64,000 nt of DNA from Hongsoonwoonella zoysiae (GTDB taxonomy: Bacteria > Pseudomonadota > Alphaproteobacteria > Rhizobiales > Stappiaceae): the NCBI RefSeq assembly GCF_013266695.1, contig NZ_JABRXF010000001.1:1057236-1121235 (forward strand). The letters run 5' to 3'. Under the pieces are notes generated by a model that had not been told where the DNA came from, searched no databases, and saw only the letters and a program-made list of their open reading frames with translations. Within the stretch, counting starts at the first letter, position 1, and each line of letters begins with the position of its first letter. The position numbers were made by a program, and so were the translations under genes. Below are positions 31,447 through 41,294 of this stretch, piece after piece.

Positions 31447-32076
31447 ATGCAGCTCACCGCCGAAAAGCTTGCCTGCGACCGTGGCGGGCGCAGGGTCTTC
31501 GAAGGCGTCTCCTTCTCCCTCGGCAGGGGAGAGGCGCTGGCGGTGACCGGGCCGAACGGCGTCGGCAAGTCGAGCCTTTTGCGCGTGCTCGCCGGGCTGG
31601 TGCGGGCGTCGGAAGGCGAAATCCGCGTGGACGGCGGCGAGGCGGAGTTCACCGTTGCCGAGCATTGCCACTATTTCGGCCATCTCGACGCGCTGAAGCC
31701 CGCCTTGAGCGTTCTGGAAAACCTCGATTTCTGGCGTTCCTTCTCAGCACCCGCGCCCGGCCTTGACGGCGCCCATGAAGCGATGGCGCCGATGGAGGCG
31801 CTCGACACACTCGGCATCGGCCATACCGCGCATCTGCCGGCGGCCTATCTTTCCGCCGGCCAGCGGCGGCGGCTTTCGCTTTCAAGACTTCTGACGGTGC
31901 CGCGCCCGGTGTGGCTGCTCGACGAGCCGACATCGGCGCTCGACGCGGCTTCGGAGGCAAAGCTTGTCGAACTGATGAGCGCGCATCTCAATTCCGGCGG
32001 GATGATCGTCGCCGCGACCCACCAGACCCTTGGCCTTGTGGCCATGCGGAACTTGCGAATGGAGGCGGCGGCATGA
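31447..32076 (+). CDS. ccmA: Cytochrome c biogenesis ATPase CcmA
   Basis: 209 aa from ATG 31447; an in-frame start 33 bp earlier is less likely. ABC ATPase with Walker A GPNGVGKSS (near residue 36), signature LSAGQRRRLSLSR and Walker B VWLLDEPTSALD. With CcmB, CcmC and CcmD it forms the complex that releases holo-CcmE carrying heme in system I cytochrome c maturation. The stop overlaps the ccmB start (ATGA). Confidence 0.95.
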   Translation: MQLTAEKLACDRGGRRVFEGVSFSLGRGEALAVTGPNGVGKSSLLRVLAGLVRASEGEIRVDGGEAEFTVAEHCHYFGHLDALKPALSVLENLDFWRSFSAPAPGLDGAHEAMAPMEALDTLGIGHTAHLPAAYLSAGQRRRLSLSRLLTVPRPVWLLDEPTSALDAASEAKLVELMSAHLNSGGMIVAATHQTLGLVAMRNLRMEAAA

Positions 32077-32756
32077 GCGGCCCGAAGCAAGGATGGATCG
32101 CAGCACTTTTCGTGAAGGAATTCAGACTTTCCGTGCGCGTCGGCGGAGGGGCGCTGATCGGCGTATTGTTCTTCCTCGCCGTCGTGACCGTCATTCCCTT
32201 CGGCGTGGGGCCGGATCTCAACCTGCTGGCGCGCATCGGGCCGGCGGTGCTCTGGATCGGCGCGCTGCTGGCGACGCTTCTCGGCCTCGATCGTCTCTTT
32301 CAGGCCGACCGGGACGACGGCTCGCTCGACCTCATTCTCATGTCCGGCAGGCCGCTGGAACTCGTCGTGCTTTTGAAATGCCTCTCGCACTGGGCGGGAA
32401 CGGGCCTGCCGCTCGTCATCGCCGCGCCCGTGCTGGCGATTTTCCTGAACCTCGAACCCGTTGCCATGGGCGCGGTGACACTCACGCTTCTTGTCGGCAC
32501 GCCCGCACTGACGCTGGTCGGGGCAATCGGCGCGGCCCTCACGGTTTCGCTCCGGCGGGGCGGGCTCCTGCTTGCCGTTCTCGTGGTGCCGATCGCGATC
32601 CCCGTCCTCATCTTCGGCGTGAGCGCGGCCGATGCGGCGGTGACGGATCCCACACCCTTCCTGACGCCGTTTCTTTTCCTTTGCGCGCTGACGCTGATTT
32701 CCGCCGTCGTCGGCCCGGTCGCGGCGGCGGCGGCATTGCGCCACGCGAGCGATTGA
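32073..32756 (+). CDS. ccmB: Heme exporter membrane subunit CcmB
   Basis: 227 aa, six hydrophobic helices. The start KQGWIAALFVKEFRLSVR and the segment LFQADRDDGSLDLILMSGRPLELVVLLKCLSHW are family-typical; DDGSLD lies in the cytoplasmic loop that touches CcmA. Translationally coupled to ccmA. It completes the ABC-type complex of system I cytochrome c maturation. Confidence 0.94.
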   Translation: MSGPKQGWIAALFVKEFRLSVRVGGGALIGVLFFLAVVTVIPFGVGPDLNLLARIGPAVLWIGALLATLLGLDRLFQADRDDGSLDLILMSGRPLELVVLLKCLSHWAGTGLPLVIAAPVLAIFLNLEPVAMGAVTLTLLVGTPALTLVGAIGAALTVSLRRGGLLLAVLVVPIAIPVLIFGVSAADAAVTDPTPFLTPFLFLCALTLISAVVGPVAAAAALRHASD

Positions 32757-32884
32757 AAAACATGAAATTGCCGCAGGTGATTACTATCTGGCAGGTACAC
32801 CTGCTTTCGAGTTGACGCCGATCAAGGCGATTGGTCGCGGAACGTTGCATTGAAAGGCCCGCGTTCCCGGACTAGAACGGTTCC

Positions 32885-33643
32885 ATGGCTCTTATCGATC
32901 TCGCCAATCCCACACGTTTCCTAACCCTTGCCGGGCGGCTTTTGCCATGGCTGGTGGCGGCGACGCTCGCGTGTTTCGCGGTTGGCCTCTACATGGCCTT
33001 TTTCGTCGCGCCCGACGACTATCAGCAGGGTGCGACGGTGAAGATCATGTTCATCCACGTGCCGGCGGCCTGGCTTGCCATGTTCGCCTATTCGACGATG
33101 ACGCTGTCCGCGCTCGGCACCCTGGTGTGGAAACACCCGCTGGCAGACGTTTCCGCCAAGGCGGCAGCGCCCATCGGGGCGGCCTTCACCTTCATTTCGC
33201 TGCTGACCGGCTCGCTCTGGGGCAAGCCGATGTGGGGCACCTACTGGGTGTGGGATGCGCGGCTGACCTCGGTGCTGGTGCTTTTCATCATGTACCTCGG
33301 CCTGATCGCGTTGTGGCGGACGATCGAGGACCCGATCCGCGCCGGCAAGGCGGCGGCGATCCTGACGCTGGTGGGCGCGGTGAACCTGCCGATCATCAAG
33401 TTTTCCGTCGACTGGTGGAACACGCTGCACCAGCCGGCAAGCGTCATCCGCCTCGACGGACCGACGATCCACCCGACGATCCTCTGGCCGCTTCTTGTCA
33501 TGGCGCTCGCCTTCACGCTGTTCTTCCTGGTGGTTCACGTGATGGCGATGCGAAACGAGATCCTGCGCCGGCGTGTGCGCACATTGCAGATGCGTGCCGC
33601 CCAGATCCAGCCGGCGGCGGCGGCCGCGCAAGCTGCGGAGTAA
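32885..33643 (+). CDS. ccmC: Heme lyase partner CcmC
   Basis: 252 aa with six transmembrane helices. The tryptophan-rich heme-handling loop GSLWGKPMWGTYWVWDARLTS (about residues 100-120) and its flanking histidines (HVPAAW near 57 and the later NTLHQPAS) identify CcmC, which loads heme onto CcmE. It lies 128 bp after ccmB, and 3 bp before ccmD. Confidence 0.95.
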   Translation: MALIDLANPTRFLTLAGRLLPWLVAATLACFAVGLYMAFFVAPDDYQQGATVKIMFIHVPAAWLAMFAYSTMTLSALGTLVWKHPLADVSAKAAAPIGAAFTFISLLTGSLWGKPMWGTYWVWDARLTSVLVLFIMYLGLIALWRTIEDPIRAGKAAAILTLVGAVNLPIIKFSVDWWNTLHQPASVIRLDGPTIHPTILWPLLVMALAFTLFFLVVHVMAMRNEILRRRVRTLQMRAAQIQPAAAAAQAAE

Positions 33644-33646
33644 ACG

Positions 33647-33838
33647 ATGCTGGACCTTGGAGCGCACAGCACCTTCATCGTCGCCTCCTACGCGATCACG
33701 ATCCTCATTGCGCTGGGGCTGATCGTGTGGATACGCATCGATTTCGCGCGGCAGAAAAGCGCGCTTGGCGAACTTGATAGGCGCGGCGTCTCACGCCGTT
33801 CGGCAGAAACCGGGAACAAGGCACAAGATGTCCGCTGA
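33647..33838 (+). CDS. ccmD: Heme exporter small subunit CcmD
   Basis: 63 aa; one transmembrane helix (about residues 10-29, FIVASYAITILIALGLIVW) followed by the basic RIDFARQKSALGELDRRGV segment typical of CcmD. It stabilises the CcmABC-CcmE complex. Its end overlaps the ccmG start by 11 bp. Confidence 0.9.
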   Translation: MLDLGAHSTFIVASYAITILIALGLIVWIRIDFARQKSALGELDRRGVSRRSAETGNKAQDVR

Positions 33839-34457
33839 AAACACCACCGGCGAAAGCGGGCAAGCGCGCAAGCGCCGCCTTCCCGTCGCAGCCCTCCTGC
33901 CGCTCGTCGTCTTTTCAGCCCTCGCCGTTCTGTTTCTCGTGCAGCTTCTCGACGGCGGCGACACGAGCGAGGTTCCTTCCGCGCTGATCGGCAAGCCGGC
34001 ACCCGAATTCTCGCTGCCGCCCGTACCGGAACTGGAGCGTGGCGGCGACCAGGTGGCGGGCCTTTCGCGCGCGGACCTTCTCGGACATGTCAGCGTGGTG
34101 AATGTCTTCGCCTCATGGTGCGTACCGTGCCGGCAGGAACACCCTCTGCTGGAACGCCTGGCCGGAGATGACCGCTTGCAGGTTGTCGGCATCAACTACA
34201 AGGACAAGCCTGAAAACGCGCGCCGCTTCCTCGGCAGCCTTGGCAACCCGTATGCGCTTGTGGGAGCCGACGAAGCCGGCCGGGCGACGATCGACTGGGG
34301 CGTCTACGGCGTGCCGGAGACATTCATCGTCGATGCGGGCGGAACGATCCGCTTCAAATTCATCGGGCCACTGTCCGAAGAAACCTATGCGAGCACTTTT
34401 CTTCCGGAACTCGAAAAAGTGATCGCAGCTCCCGACAGGGCGAAAACCGGATCCTGA
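33828..34457 (+). CDS. ccmG: Periplasmic thioredoxin CcmG (DsbE)
   Basis: 209 aa from ATG 33828. One N-terminal anchor helix (about residues 18-40) and a periplasmic thioredoxin fold with the redox pair WCVPC (near residue 95), the GINYKDKPENARRFL element and the cis-Pro segment GVPETF. It reduces the haem-binding cysteines of apocytochrome c. Overlap with ccmD shows it is part of the ccm operon. ccmE, F and H are not in this window. Confidence 0.93.
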   Translation: MSAENTTGESGQARKRRLPVAALLPLVVFSALAVLFLVQLLDGGDTSEVPSALIGKPAPEFSLPPVPELERGGDQVAGLSRADLLGHVSVVNVFASWCVPCRQEHPLLERLAGDDRLQVVGINYKDKPENARRFLGSLGNPYALVGADEAGRATIDWGVYGVPETFIVDAGGTIRFKFIGPLSEETYASTFLPELEKVIAAPDRAKTGS

Positions 34458-34628
34458 CCGCCTGAAATGTCAGGAAAACCGTAGAATTAACGCTGCACCG
34501 AGCGATGGTTGGGAGGAAACGCGCCGGGCGCGCGCGAATGTTCTCACCGGCTCGTGACTCGTCTTGGCCACCTTGCTTGCATATCCTTTATTCAACCGAG
34601 CGACCCAAGATCGTGAGCAGGATCTTTC

Positions 34629-35357
34629 ATGCGGATATTCAACGCTTCCGCCCGGTTAGGGGCGGCAATATTGAGTGCAATGATGATTTCGAGCGTACCG
34701 GCAAGTGCCGGTGAGACGGCGGTGCTTGAGTTGTTTACAAGTCAAGGGTGTTCCTCCTGCCCGCCGGCGGATAAACTTCTGGAAAAGGTTGCCGACCACC
34801 CGGGAATCGTTGCTCTTTCCTTTCCGGTAGATTATTGGGACTACCTGGGGTGGCGGGACACGCTGGCCTCCCCGGCCTACAGCGCCCGCCAGCGCGCCTA
34901 TGCCGAGCGGCGCGGCGACCGTTCGGTCTATACCCCGCAGATCGTCGTGAATGGCGGCCCGCACATGGTCGGCTCCGACGCGCGGGCTATCGCGGCCCAT
35001 CTTCGCGCCGCTTCCGCCATGCCTTGCGATGTGGATGTGAAAGCCGCGGGCGAGCTCATCGAGATCGAGATCGACGGGGACTTGCCGGAAGGCGCGAGAT
35101 CCGCGACCGTCTTCTTCCTCTTCGTCGACAGCAGCGAGACGGTGCAGATCGGCAGGGGCGAGAACACGGGCCGAACCATCACCTATACCAATATCGTGCG
35201 CGATATGCGTGCGGTCGGCATGTGGAAGGGCGGAAAAGCAAGTTTCAGCCTGCCGGCGAGCGAACTTGAGCGCATGAAGACGGACCGATTCGCGGCTCTC
35301 GTCCAGATCGAGGAGCATGGCAGGCCTGGCCCGATCCTCGGTGCCGCGATCCACTGA
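34629..35357 (+). CDS. DUF1223 secreted thioredoxin-like protein
   Basis: 242 aa. Signal peptide residues 1-27 (cleavage near SASA/GE). The mature start AVLELFTSQGCSSCPPADKLL is the DUF1223 hallmark, a thioredoxin-like element with CSSC. Later YWDYLGWRDTLASPAYSARQRAY and TPQIVVNGGPHMVGSD are also family markers. A periplasmic redox role is inferred; no substrate is known. It follows the ccm operon and ends at a strong terminator. Confidence 0.87.
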   Translation: MRIFNASARLGAAILSAMMISSVPASAGETAVLELFTSQGCSSCPPADKLLEKVADHPGIVALSFPVDYWDYLGWRDTLASPAYSARQRAYAERRGDRSVYTPQIVVNGGPHMVGSDARAIAAHLRAASAMPCDVDVKAAGELIEIEIDGDLPEGARSATVFFLFVDSSETVQIGRGENTGRTITYTNIVRDMRAVGMWKGGKASFSLPASELERMKTDRFAALVQIEEHGRPGPILGAAIH

Positions 35358-35403
35358 ATATTCTGGCGCAGGGACACCCTGTTCTTTTGACAGCTCCCCG
35401 ATA

Positions 35404-35437
35404 CCCGGCGAATCCCCAAGGTTTCGCCGGGTTTTTT
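35404..35437 (+). terminator. Intrinsic terminator after DUF1223 gene
   Basis: A 9-bp stem CCCGGCGAA/TTCGCCGGG (35404-35412 and 35423-35431) is followed by TTTTTT, 46 bp past the stop codon. Confidence 0.85.
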
Positions 35438-35575
35438 GCGTGTTGACGCGGTAATCGGCGCGCCTTGCCTTGCGCGAGCGCAAAAAAATGATAGGCCATT
35501 GCCAGTTTTCACTGGCGACGCGCCGATTTTCCGGTTCCCGGAGGTCGGCCCTGCCCGGCAGAGAGTGTGGCGCGT

Positions 35576-36463
35576 ATGGATGTTCGTCTGCGCATCGCCT
35601 TCGGCAGCGTTGTCGTCGGCATTGTCGTGCTCGCGCTGAAATATGTCGCCTATCACCTGACGGGCTCGGTCGCGCTTTATTCCGACGCGCTGGAATCGGT
35701 CGTCAACGTTGCCTCCGCGATCGCGGCGCTGGGCGCCGTCTGGTACGCGGCAAAGCCCGCTGACAGCAACCACCCCTACGGCCACCACAAGGTGGAATAT
35801 TTCGCCGCCGTCTTCGTCGGCGTCATGATCGTCCTGGCCGCCGTGTCGATCGCCCGCGAAGCGTGGTTCGCCTTCATCGCGCAAAAGCCGGTCGAATTCA
35901 CCATTGAGGCCCTTGCGGTCAACGGCGGGGCCAGCCTCATCAACGGGGTGTGGGCATTCGTCCTGATTCGCCATGGCCGCAAGGCGCGCTCGATGGCGCT
36001 GGTAGCGGACGGGAAGCATCTCGTCACCGATGTCGTTTCCTCGCTCGGCGTGCTGGCGGGCGTGGCCCTTGTGTTCCTGACCGGGTGGCTCGCGCTCGAC
36101 CCGCTGCTCGGCGCGCTCGTGGCGCTCAACATCCTCTGGTCGGGCTGGCAGCTTGTGAAGGAATCCATCGGTGGGCTGATGGACGAGGCCGCCTCCCAGG
36201 AGGTGCAGGACAAGATCCGCGATATCATCTCCGGCGCGGGCGAAGGCGCGCTGGAGGCGCATGACCTGCGAACAAGGCCGGCGGGGCGCGTGACCTTCAT
36301 CGACTTCCACCTGGTGGTGCCGGCGGAGATGACGGTCGTCGATGCGCATGACATCTGCGACCGGATCGAGGCGGCCATCGGCGAGGCGGTGCCGGGCGCG
36401 AAGACGACGATCCATGTGGAGCCGGAGCAGAAGGCCAAGCACTCCGGCATCGTGGTTCTTTAG
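35576..36463 (+). CDS. Cation diffusion facilitator transporter
   Basis: 295 aa from ATG 35576; a GTG at 35567 is in frame. Six transmembrane helices in residues 1-205, then a cytoplasmic ferredoxin-like domain. Family markers are SVALYSDALESVVNVASA in helix 2, HPYGHHKVEYFAAVFVG, and ADGKHLVTDVVSSLGV in helix 5. The helix-2 motif is DxxxS rather than the usual zinc motif DxxxD, and helix 5 has DxxHxxTD, so the metal is uncertain. It exports divalent metal in exchange for protons. The FHLVVP and late His residues lie in the C-terminal domain. Confidence 0.9.
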   Translation: MDVRLRIAFGSVVVGIVVLALKYVAYHLTGSVALYSDALESVVNVASAIAALGAVWYAAKPADSNHPYGHHKVEYFAAVFVGVMIVLAAVSIAREAWFAFIAQKPVEFTIEALAVNGGASLINGVWAFVLIRHGRKARSMALVADGKHLVTDVVSSLGVLAGVALVFLTGWLALDPLLGALVALNILWSGWQLVKESIGGLMDEAASQEVQDKIRDIISGAGEGALEAHDLRTRPAGRVTFIDFHLVVPAEMTVVDAHDICDRIEAAIGEAVPGAKTTIHVEPEQKAKHSGIVVL

Positions 36464-36494
36464 AAAAAAAAGCCCGGAGCGATTGGCTCCGGGC
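36464..36494 (-). terminator. Intrinsic terminator of the first ammonium transporter
   Basis: Reading on the minus strand, the 9-bp stem GCCCGGAGC/GCTCCGGGC is followed by a run of eight T (36464-36471). It lies 47 bp past the transporter stop and just after the CDF stop on the other strand. Confidence 0.85.
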
Positions 36495-36541
36495 CGAGTC
36501 TTGAGGGCGGCTGCACCCTCAGGGAGAGCTTTTTCGCTGCC

Positions 36542-37756
36542 TTACCGCCCGATGTCCTGCTCAGGCGAGGCGCCGATTTTGTGAATGGAAAGGTCTGCGC
36601 CGCGCCGCTCCTCTTCCGGCGACAAGCGGATGCCTTGCGTTGCCTTGAGGACGCCGTAGACGAGGTAGCCAGCGGCGAAGGCGAAGGCGACGCCGGCAAG
36701 CGTGCCGATGAGCTGCGAGGCGAAGCTGACGCCGCCGATGCCGCCCATCGTCTCCAGCCCGAAGACGCCGGCCGCAATGCCGCCCCAGGCGCCGCAGATG
36801 CCGTGCAGCGGCCAGACGCCAAGCACGTCGTCCACCTTCAGCTTGAAGTGGCACCACTCGAAGCCCTTGACGAAGATCGCGCCTGCGACGCCGCCGACGA
36901 GAAGGCTGCCGAGCGGGTGCATGACGTCGGACCCCGCGCAGACGGCGACGAGGCCGGCGAGCGCGCCGTTGTGGACGAAGCCCGGATCGTTGCGCCCGAC
37001 GACGAGCGCGACGAGGATGCCGCCGACCATGGCCATGAGCGAATTGAGCGCGACGAGGCCCGAGACGGCTTCGAGCGAGCCCGCCGTCATCACGTTGAAG
37101 CCGAACCAGCCGACGCAAAGGAGCCAGGAGCCAAGCGCAAGCCACGGCAGCGAGGACGGGGGAATGCCGACGGCCCTGCCGTCCGGCGTGTAGCGGCCGA
37201 GGCGCGGGCCCAGATGAAGCACCGCGCCAAGGGCGATCCACCCGCCGACCGCATGAACGACGACGGAGCCCGCGAAGTCATGGAACGGTGCGCCGAAGGC
37301 GGCCTCAAGCCAACCCTGGAAGCCGAAATTGCCGTTCCAGACGATGCCTTCGAAGAAGGGATAGGCAAGGCCGACGAGGGCAACGGTCGCGAGGCACTGG
37401 GGCACGAATTTCATCCGCTCGGCGATGCCGCCGGAGACGATGGCCGGAATTGCCGCGGCAAAGGTGGTGAGAAAGAAGAACTTCACGAGCGTCAGGCCCT
37501 GAAGCTCGAAACCGCCGCCGTTTTCGCCCGATAGCGTGGCCGCACTTGCAAGGAACGTCGTGCCGTAGGCGATCGTGTAGCCGATGATGAAATAGGCAAG
37601 CGTTGAAAGCGCGAAATCGACGAGGATCTTGACCAGCGCGTTCACCTGGTTCTTGTGCCTGACCGATCCGACCTCCAGAAACGCGAAGCCGCCGTGCATG
37701 GCGAAAACCAGTATCGCGCCCAAAAGCACGAAAAAGACGTTTGCACCCTCGTTCAT
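36542..37756 (-). CDS. Ammonium transporter (Amt), without signal peptide
   Basis: 404 aa from ATG 37756, eleven membrane helices. Amt family signs: GGFAFLEVGSVRHKNQVNALVKILVDFALS, FHDFAGSVVVHAVGGWIALGAV (conserved Asp and first pore His), GFNVMTAGS, and the DDVLGVWPLHGICGAWGGIAAG stretch with the second pore His. It conducts NH4+/NH3 into the cell. It lies about 280 bp downstream of the second amt gene and has its own terminator, so it may be separately transcribed. It is a distant paralogue of the next gene, with fewer charged loops and no leader peptide. Confidence 0.93.
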   Translation of the reverse strand: MNEGANVFFVLLGAILVFAMHGGFAFLEVGSVRHKNQVNALVKILVDFALSTLAYFIIGYTIAYGTTFLASAATLSGENGGGFELQGLTLVKFFFLTTFAAAIPAIVSGGIAERMKFVPQCLATVALVGLAYPFFEGIVWNGNFGFQGWLEAAFGAPFHDFAGSVVVHAVGGWIALGAVLHLGPRLGRYTPDGRAVGIPPSSLPWLALGSWLLCVGWFGFNVMTAGSLEAVSGLVALNSLMAMVGGILVALVVGRNDPGFVHNGALAGLVAVCAGSDVMHPLGSLLVGGVAGAIFVKGFEWCHFKLKVDDVLGVWPLHGICGAWGGIAAGVFGLETMGGIGGVSFASQLIGTLAGVAFAFAAGYLVYGVLKATQGIRLSPEEERRGADLSIHKIGASPEQDIGR

Positions 37757-37955
37757 CAAACAATGCCCCTTGCCCGTTTCGCCGTTTGCCGGCATTTCGG
37801 GCAGTTATGAATTCAAGAGGCATGCCATCTGGGCAAGATGCCGTTTGCCACTGCAAACGCGCGGTTAATCTTTGGGCACGGTGCGCCTGTTGGCCGTAAC
37901 TGCCGAAAAACGAGGCATAAAAACTGGGCGCTTTGGGCAATCTGTGGGCAAATAA

Positions 37956-37981
37956 AAAGGACCCGGCTTTCGCCGGGCCCG
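37956..37981 (-). terminator. Intrinsic terminator of glnK-amtB
   Basis: On the minus strand GGGCCCGGC-GAAA-GCCGGGTCC is followed by TTTTTA. It lies about 50 bp after the amtB stop and separates the glnK-amtB unit from the other transporter. Confidence 0.85.
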
Positions 37982-38033
37982 AAGGTGGCGCTTTCCGAAA
38001 CGGGAAAGCGCGACGGGTAGAGATGTTGCGGTG

Positions 38034-39359
38034 TCAGACGCGCTGGCTGCCGACGCCGAACTCCGGATAGGCTTCCACGCCGATTTCCGCCTTGTCGAGG
38101 CCGAGCGCCTCTTCCTCTTCGGTGACGCGGACGCCGATGGTGGCCTTGAGGATGACCCAGATTACCAGGCTCGCGACAAAGGCGAAGACGCCGTAGGAGA
38201 CGATGCCGACGATCTGCGTGCCGAAGCTGGTGCCGTCGTTGGTGAGCGGGACAGCCAAAGTGCCCCAGATGCCGGCGACAAGGTGCACCGGAATGGCGCC
38301 GACCACATCGTCGATCTTCAGCTTGTCGAGCAGCGGCACGACGATGACGACGATGATGCCGCCGATGCCACCGATGACGACCGCCATGAAGATGCTGGGC
38401 GTCAGCGGCTCCGCGGTGATGGAGACGAGGCCGGCCAGAGCGCCGTTGAGCGCCATGGTGATGTCGACCTTCTTGTACATGATCTGCGTGGCGACGATGG
38501 CGACCACCACGCCGGCGGCTGCTGCCGCATTCGTGTTCACGAAGATGCGGGCGACGGAAGAAGCGTCCGCGATGGTGCCCATGGCAAGCTGCGAACCGCC
38601 GTTGAAGCCGAACCAGCCGAGCCACAGGATGAAGGTGCCGAGCGTGGCGAGCGGCATCGACGATCCGGGAAGGGCGTGAACCTGGCCGTCCGCGCCGAAT
38701 TTGCCCTTGCGCGCGCCGAGCACGAAGGCGCCGGCAAGAGCCGCCCAGCCGCCGACCGAGTGCACGAGCGTGGAGCCCGCGAAATCGGAAAAGCCCATTT
38801 CGGAAAGCCAGCCCGCGCCCCACTGCCAGGAACCGGCGATCGGATAGATGAAGCCGGTGAGGACGACCGTGAAGATCAGGAACGGCCACAACTTGATACG
38901 CTCGGCGAGCGTACCGGAGACGATGGAGGCCGTGGTGGCGCAAAAGACGAGCTGAAAGAAGAAGTCGGAAGCCGCCGCATAGTCGCCGGCGTCGGCGTCC
39001 GGAGCCGGGATCGCCTTCGGCGTGAAGGAGCCGATGAAGCCGCCGTCGACGCCGTCGTACATGAGGTTGTAGCCGAAGATCCAGAACATCAGCGAGGCGA
39101 TGGAATAAAGCGCGATGTTCTTCAGGCACTGCATCGACACGTTCTTTGAGCGGACGAGGCCCGCTTCCAGCATGGCGAATCCCGCCGCCATGAACATGAC
39201 GAGGAAGCCGCCGATCAAAAACAGCAGCGTGTTGAAGATATAGGCCGTGTCTGCGGCGGCCGCGAACTCTGGCGCCGTCGTTTCCTGGGCAATTGCGGCA
39301 TCGAAGCCGAAGATCAGACTGCCGGCCGCTGCGGCTGTAAGAAGGGTAAGTTTCTTCAT
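38034..39359 (-). CDS. amtB: Ammonium transporter AmtB
   Basis: 441 aa. A cleavable signal peptide (residues 1-25, ending DAAIAQE) is typical of proteobacterial AmtB. The pore signature is present: AMLEAGLVRSKNVSMQCLKNIALYS, DFAGSTLVHSVGGWAALAGAFVLG (Asp and first His), FNGGSQLAMG and VGAIPVHLVAGIWGTLA (second His). It follows glnK by 40 bp, the classic glnK-amtB pairing in which the PII trimer plugs the channel. Confidence 0.95.
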   Translation of the reverse strand: MKKLTLLTAAAAGSLIFGFDAAIAQETTAPEFAAAADTAYIFNTLLFLIGGFLVMFMAAGFAMLEAGLVRSKNVSMQCLKNIALYSIASLMFWIFGYNLMYDGVDGGFIGSFTPKAIPAPDADAGDYAAASDFFFQLVFCATTASIVSGTLAERIKLWPFLIFTVVLTGFIYPIAGSWQWGAGWLSEMGFSDFAGSTLVHSVGGWAALAGAFVLGARKGKFGADGQVHALPGSSMPLATLGTFILWLGWFGFNGGSQLAMGTIADASSVARIFVNTNAAAAAGVVVAIVATQIMYKKVDITMALNGALAGLVSITAEPLTPSIFMAVVIGGIGGIIVVIVVPLLDKLKIDDVVGAIPVHLVAGIWGTLAVPLTNDGTSFGTQIVGIVSYGVFAFVASLVIWVILKATIGVRVTEEEEALGLDKAEIGVEAYPEFGVGSQRV

Positions 39360-39399
39360 GGGTCTTTCCTTTGGGAATTTTGCTTTGGTCGCCGCGCGG

Positions 39400-40312
<913 letters not shown>

Positions 40313-40864
40313 TCAGGCCGAAAAGCCGCCGTCCGCGAGATAGGCGGCTTCGGCTTCCGTCGTTTCGCGGCCAAGGACTTCATTTCGGTGGGGAAAACGG
40401 CCGAAGCGGCGGATCACATCCATATGGATGAGCGAATAAAGCTGCTCGTTTTCCCGGCCGTTACGGCGGAAGAGATCAACCGAACGTTCCTGCGCGGCCA
40501 TGTCCTCCGCATGTTCGAACGGCAGATAGAAGAAGGTTCGTGCCTCCCTGGGAAACGCCCGGTCGAAGCCGGCTTCGACGCTGCGCTTTGCGATTTCCAG
40601 TGCCTTGGCGTCGCCCGCAAAGGCGCGCGGCGAGCCGCGAAAGATGTTCCGGGGGAACTGGTCGAGCAGGATGATGAGCGCCAGCGCGGAATGCGGCGCA
40701 TTCGCCCAATCGTCGAGATCGCCGTTGAGGCCCGCCTCCACCGCACCGGAAAAACGCGTGCGGATTTCCGTGTCGAAACTCTCGTTCCTGGCGAACCACT
40801 TCGACGGGCCTGCCCGCCACCAGAAATCCAGAATATCGACAGGGGAGGGAAAGCTAACACTCAT
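40313..40864 (-). CDS. DUF924 family protein
   Basis: 183 aa from ATG 40864. The DUF924 pattern is full: ILDFWWRAGPSKWFARNESFDTEIRTRF, LALIILLDQFPRNIFRGSPRAFAGDAKAL, FFYLPFEHAEDMAAQERSV and RFPHRNEVLGRETTEAE. The fold is all-helical, related to TPR-like proteins; function unknown. The left arm of the inverted-repeat element starts 17 bp upstream of the start codon, so the repeat may carry its promoter. Confidence 0.87.
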   Translation of the reverse strand: MSVSFPSPVDILDFWWRAGPSKWFARNESFDTEIRTRFSGAVEAGLNGDLDDWANAPHSALALIILLDQFPRNIFRGSPRAFAGDAKALEIAKRSVEAGFDRAFPREARTFFYLPFEHAEDMAAQERSVDLFRRNGRENEQLYSLIHMDVIRRFGRFPHRNEVLGRETTEAEAAYLADGGFSA

Positions 40865-40880
40865 AGGGTGGTCTCCGGTT

Positions 40881-41146
40881 AGGGTCTGGACGCATAAAAT
40901 TGACGGAAATGGTATGAGCCGATTTGAGGCGGATACGAGGAGCAAGAGCGCAAGAAACCAGGCAGGCTTTCAAGATCTTGCGACAAGGCAGCCGGCCAAA
41001 TCGGCCATATCTTCCAGACACCGAAACGGCTTCGATCTGCCGCGTCGAAGGGCTTGACCGGGTGGCCGACCCGCTCCGCGCCCTTCTTCTCGCATCTCTT
41101 TGCCGTTTCAGGTGCCATTTGCATCAATTTTATGGGTCCAGACCCT
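40881..41146. repeat. 266-bp MITE-like element with 32-bp inverted repeats
   Basis: The left arm 40881-40912 and the complement of the right arm 41115-41146 are identical at 29 of 32 positions (mismatches at positions 12, 24 and 26). Both include GGGTCTGGAC, CATAAAATTGA and AAATGG. No transposase is encoded. A further half-palindrome GGGTCCAGACCC lies at 41540-41551, suggesting a dispersed family. Confidence 0.8.
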
Positions 41147-41243
41147 TATTCAAGGTCTTTTCGAATATGGCGATTTTGACCTATATAGCAGCTTGGGACG
41201 CTTTCGTGGAAAGCCCTCCGGCATCCGAATAAATTCGCGCATA

Positions 41244-41278
41244 CCATTTCAGCCTTGTTAATGGGTCCATCACCTAGC
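41244..41278 (+). repeat. 35-bp intergenic motif, copy 1
   Basis: CCATTTCAGCCTTGTTAATG continues as GGTCCATCACCTAGC. It matches the copy at 43830-43864 at about 27 of 35 positions. It ends 16 bp before the TusA-like start codon. Confidence 0.55.
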
Positions 41279-41294
41279 GTGCGCACCGTCTGCA

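Larger units (their letters stand above)
40865..41294. other. Intergenic region carrying an inverted-repeat element
   Basis: 430 bp between DUF924 and the TusA-like gene. Most of it (40881-41146) is an element bounded by 32-bp inverted repeats. The rest contains one copy of a 35-bp motif (41244-41278). An 82-codon open frame on the minus strand runs from the inner edge of the right arm to the left arm but has no family-like features. Confidence 0.6.

Noticed and set aside
40879-41127. 82-codon minus-strand open frame inside the inverted-repeat element
   Set aside because: It simply follows the repeat from arm to arm; no family features. Kept as a note under the element rather than as a gene.
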